Of a stretch of 12,753 bases of DNA, positions 12,691 to 12,753 are shown one piece after another (within the stretch, counting starts at the first letter, position 1; each line of letters starts with the position of its first letter). The DNA is taken from assembly GCA_002438845.1 (NCBI GenBank), contig DJRG01000051.1, positions 1-12,753 on the forward strand. Reading direction: 5' to 3'. The position numbers were made by a program, and so were the translations under genes. Source of the DNA: Bacteroidales bacterium UBA6366 (GTDB taxonomy: Bacteria; Bacteroidota; Bacteroidia; Bacteroidales; UBA932). The notes under the pieces are model-generated. The model saw nothing but the letters and a program-made list of their open reading frames with translations. It was not told the DNA's origin and did not search any database.

Positions 12691-12753
12691 CCGACAAACT
12701 ATAGGTGTGGGATTGTTTCCATTTAATATTCAGAAGCTGTTTTGATTTGTTTG

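Noticed and set aside
12640..12753. Possible start of another gene at the window end
   Set aside because: Only a REP-like element and AT-rich sequence are visible. No start codon with a continuing frame can be supported.

Overview
The window looks like a chromosomal segment of a Bacteroidota bacterium, most likely an uncultured Bacteroidales from a gut or rumen. The signs are A-rich leaders without Shine-Dalgarno sequences, several TAnnTTTG promoter elements, a eukaryotic-type (type II) NADP-isocitrate dehydrogenase, a DUF2007 protein, and GCTGAGCCTGTCGAAGC-type dispersed repeats. The base composition is moderately GC-rich (about 54% by eye). I do not assign a genus.

Region 1 (1-7343, + strand) is a compact citrate module. 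It holds the 3' part of citF (citrate lyase alpha), then citX, then a single 600-residue protein fusing CitC (citrate lyase ligase) to CitG (prosthetic-group precursor synthase), then an aconitase-family hydro-lyase that resembles the poorly characterised YbhJ-like 'hydratase' branch more than ordinary aconitases, then an NADP-dependent isocitrate dehydrogenase. CitX, CitG and CitC together build, attach and acetylate the citrate lyase cofactor. citD and citE should lie just upstream, outside the window. Taken together the genes connect oxaloacetate plus acetate with citrate, isocitrate and 2-oxoglutarate without needing citrate synthase. Flow could run either way.

Region 2 (7344-7904) has no credible gene but is full of structure. 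It contains a REP-like element, two long perfect hairpins with different stems but the same 8-nt loop (CACGTTAC), a pair of overlapping mutually exclusive small stems, and a 50-bp tandem array of about 3.7 units, each with an inverted repeat. This is the most puzzling part of the window.

Region 3 (7905-10159) is accessory in character: a secreted protein (-) and a five-helix membrane protein (+), divergent and each with a promoter candidate, a terminator region, then a DUF2007 protein and a two-helix membrane protein on the - strand.

Region 4 (10160-12753) has an intergenic spacer with a second palindromic repeat type, a membrane-anchored coiled-coil protein, and hemW in a tight pair with it. 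hemW carries about 60 extra codons bounded by REP-like repeats, one of which seems to be interrupted by an inverted copy of another. The same repeat also adds codons to the CitC domain and follows icd and hemW.

Across the whole window the heptamer TGAATAT (either strand) occurs about 28 times, in several reading frames and in spacers, where about one would be expected by chance.
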